A DNA stretch of 13,674 bases from positions 1-13,674 of the forward strand of contig DAOVBJ010000005.1 of assembly GCA_030670615.1 (NCBI GenBank), read 5' to 3'. Position 1 is the stretch's first letter. Each line of letters begins with the position of its first letter. This stretch comes from Candidatus Bathyarchaeota archaeon. Lineage in GTDB: Archaea; Thermoproteota; Bathyarchaeia; RBG-16-48-13; GCA-020355125. Below are positions 12,898 through 13,674 of this stretch, in pieces. Position numbers and translations under genes: made by a program. The notes beneath the pieces are model-generated. The model had not been told where the DNA came from. It saw only the letters and a program-made list of their open reading frames with translations, and did no database searches.

Positions 12898-13674
12898 TTA
12901 AAATAATACTTCGTCGAGTTTTCTGAAGGCTGAAGCCGACCAGACCGTCAATCGGCCGAGGCTGGTTCCCGGTGCCAGCACTTCTGCGCTGAGGTCACTG
13001 ACTTGAATCACGTCGATGCCTAAAAAGTTGTTCACCGCTTTCGTTATGCCCCGGTCTTCATCGATGACGAAGAGAGGTCCGACGCCATGGCGTCTTCGTC
13101 GACCCCGCATCTTGCCCTTCCCAGCCCGGATTTTGAGGCTCTTTTTCACCCGTAACACGTCGGGTAGGAGCCCTAGCTGGGTAAAGACGTCCTTTGCCTC
13201 GTTGGATGTCTGTATGTCCTGAATGTTGTCGGAGACGACTAAGGGCAGACTTGGTACCTCGTCGATGAGGTGTCCCCGGGAAGCAACGAGGCTCTTTTGG
13301 GCCGTGGCGGCGATGGCGGAGCGAATGGCGAGCCGCCGTTCCTTGGTGTTAATCTTCTTGTAAATCCGTTTTTCAGCTCTTGGCGGGTGCGTACGTCGTC
13401 CACCAACCGCGTGGGGAATGAACGCCGCCTGCCGCGCCCGGGGGTGGGCACTGCCCTTCACCCGAGCCATCCGAGCGATGCCTAACCCCGTGCCCAAGGA
13501 CGCTGCAGAAGTCCTCTTTCCAGCCATGGGGTCACGGCCCTGGGGCTGAAAGCGATGGGATTGCTGGGTTAGCACGGCCTTTTTCACCACGTCGGGTCGG
13601 ATGGGGGTATCGAATATTTTTGGTAACTCGATTTTATCAGTTGGATTTCCCGTTAGATCGTAGGATTGAACGAT
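12898..13674 (-). CDS. rpl4: 50S ribosomal protein L4 (uL4/L4e), start beyond the window
   Basis: L4 lines the exit tunnel with a long loop and is an early assembly protein. The frame is open to the last base of the window, giving 258 visible residues; the start must lie just outside. The first visible residues, IVQSYDLTGNPTDKIELPKIF, are close to the family N-terminus, so only one or a few codons are missing. An internal GTG at 13590 is not the start, since the sequence before it is conserved. Landmarks are VVKKAVLTQQSHRFQPQGRDPMAG, the tunnel-loop region with RTSAASLGTGLG and RARQAAFIPHAVGGRRTHPP, and KKSLKIRAGKGKMRGRRRRHGVGPLFVIDED. Its C-terminus has APGTSLGRLTVWSASAFRKLD. L23 follows after 19 nt. 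Confidence 0.96.
   Translation of the reverse strand: MVQSYDLTGNPTDKIELPKIFDTPIRPDVVKKAVLTQQSHRFQPQGRDPMAGKRTSAASLGTGLGIARMARVKGSAHPRARQAAFIPHAVGGRRTHPPRAEKRIYKKINTKERRLAIRSAIAATAQKSLVASRGHLIDEVPSLPLVVSDNIQDIQTSNEAKDVFTQLGLLPDVLRVKKSLKIRAGKGKMRGRRRRHGVGPLFVIDEDRGITKAVNNFLGIDVIQVSDLSAEVLAPGTSLGRLTVWSASAFRKLDEVLF

Overview
This window is archaeal chromosome. It carries the S10/spc/SecY ribosomal-protein supercluster read almost entirely from the minus strand. Proteins found only in archaea and eukaryotes (S4e, L19e, L32e, the RNase P subunit Rpp29, RadA) lie among universal ones (L4, L2, S3, L5, S5, SecY). Many genes start with GTG or TTG and have clear Shine-Dalgarno (SD) sequences. I cannot place the organism to a phylum from this alone.

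In transcription order (high to low coordinates) the layout is L4 (start outside the window), L23, L2, then RadA recombinase, S19, a roughly 920-bp spacer, then L22, S3, L29, Rpp29, S17, L14, L24, S4e, L5, a degenerate S14, L6, L32e, L19e, L18, S5, L30, SecY, and the start of a cytidylate-kinase-like P-loop gene cut by the window edge. Most genes overlap or sit within about 30 nt of each other, so the L22-to-L30 stretch is probably one long transcript. It builds the protein-exit and peptidyl-transferase parts of the 50S subunit, the 30S head and body, an RNase P subunit and the Sec61/SecY channel.

The novelty is in how this normally rigid cluster has been disturbed. (1) radA separates L2 from S19. 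(2) The S19-L22 spacer holds a broken plus-strand copy of translation factor aIF1A, with a frameshift near its start, a TAG where a conserved Trp is expected, and a decayed C-terminus. (3) S8 is absent from its usual place between S14 and L6. The S14 next to the gap is full length but has lost one zinc-binding Cys and several conserved basic residues. (4) L15 is absent between L30 and SecY. (5) S17 is complete and conserved but has no ATG, GTG or TTG for its conserved N-terminus; an ATA sits at the correct place behind an SD. (6) The genes expected between SecY and the kinase gene (adk, DUF106) are absent, and an orphan SD remains there. Functional copies of S8, L15, aIF1A and perhaps S14 are predicted elsewhere in the genome.
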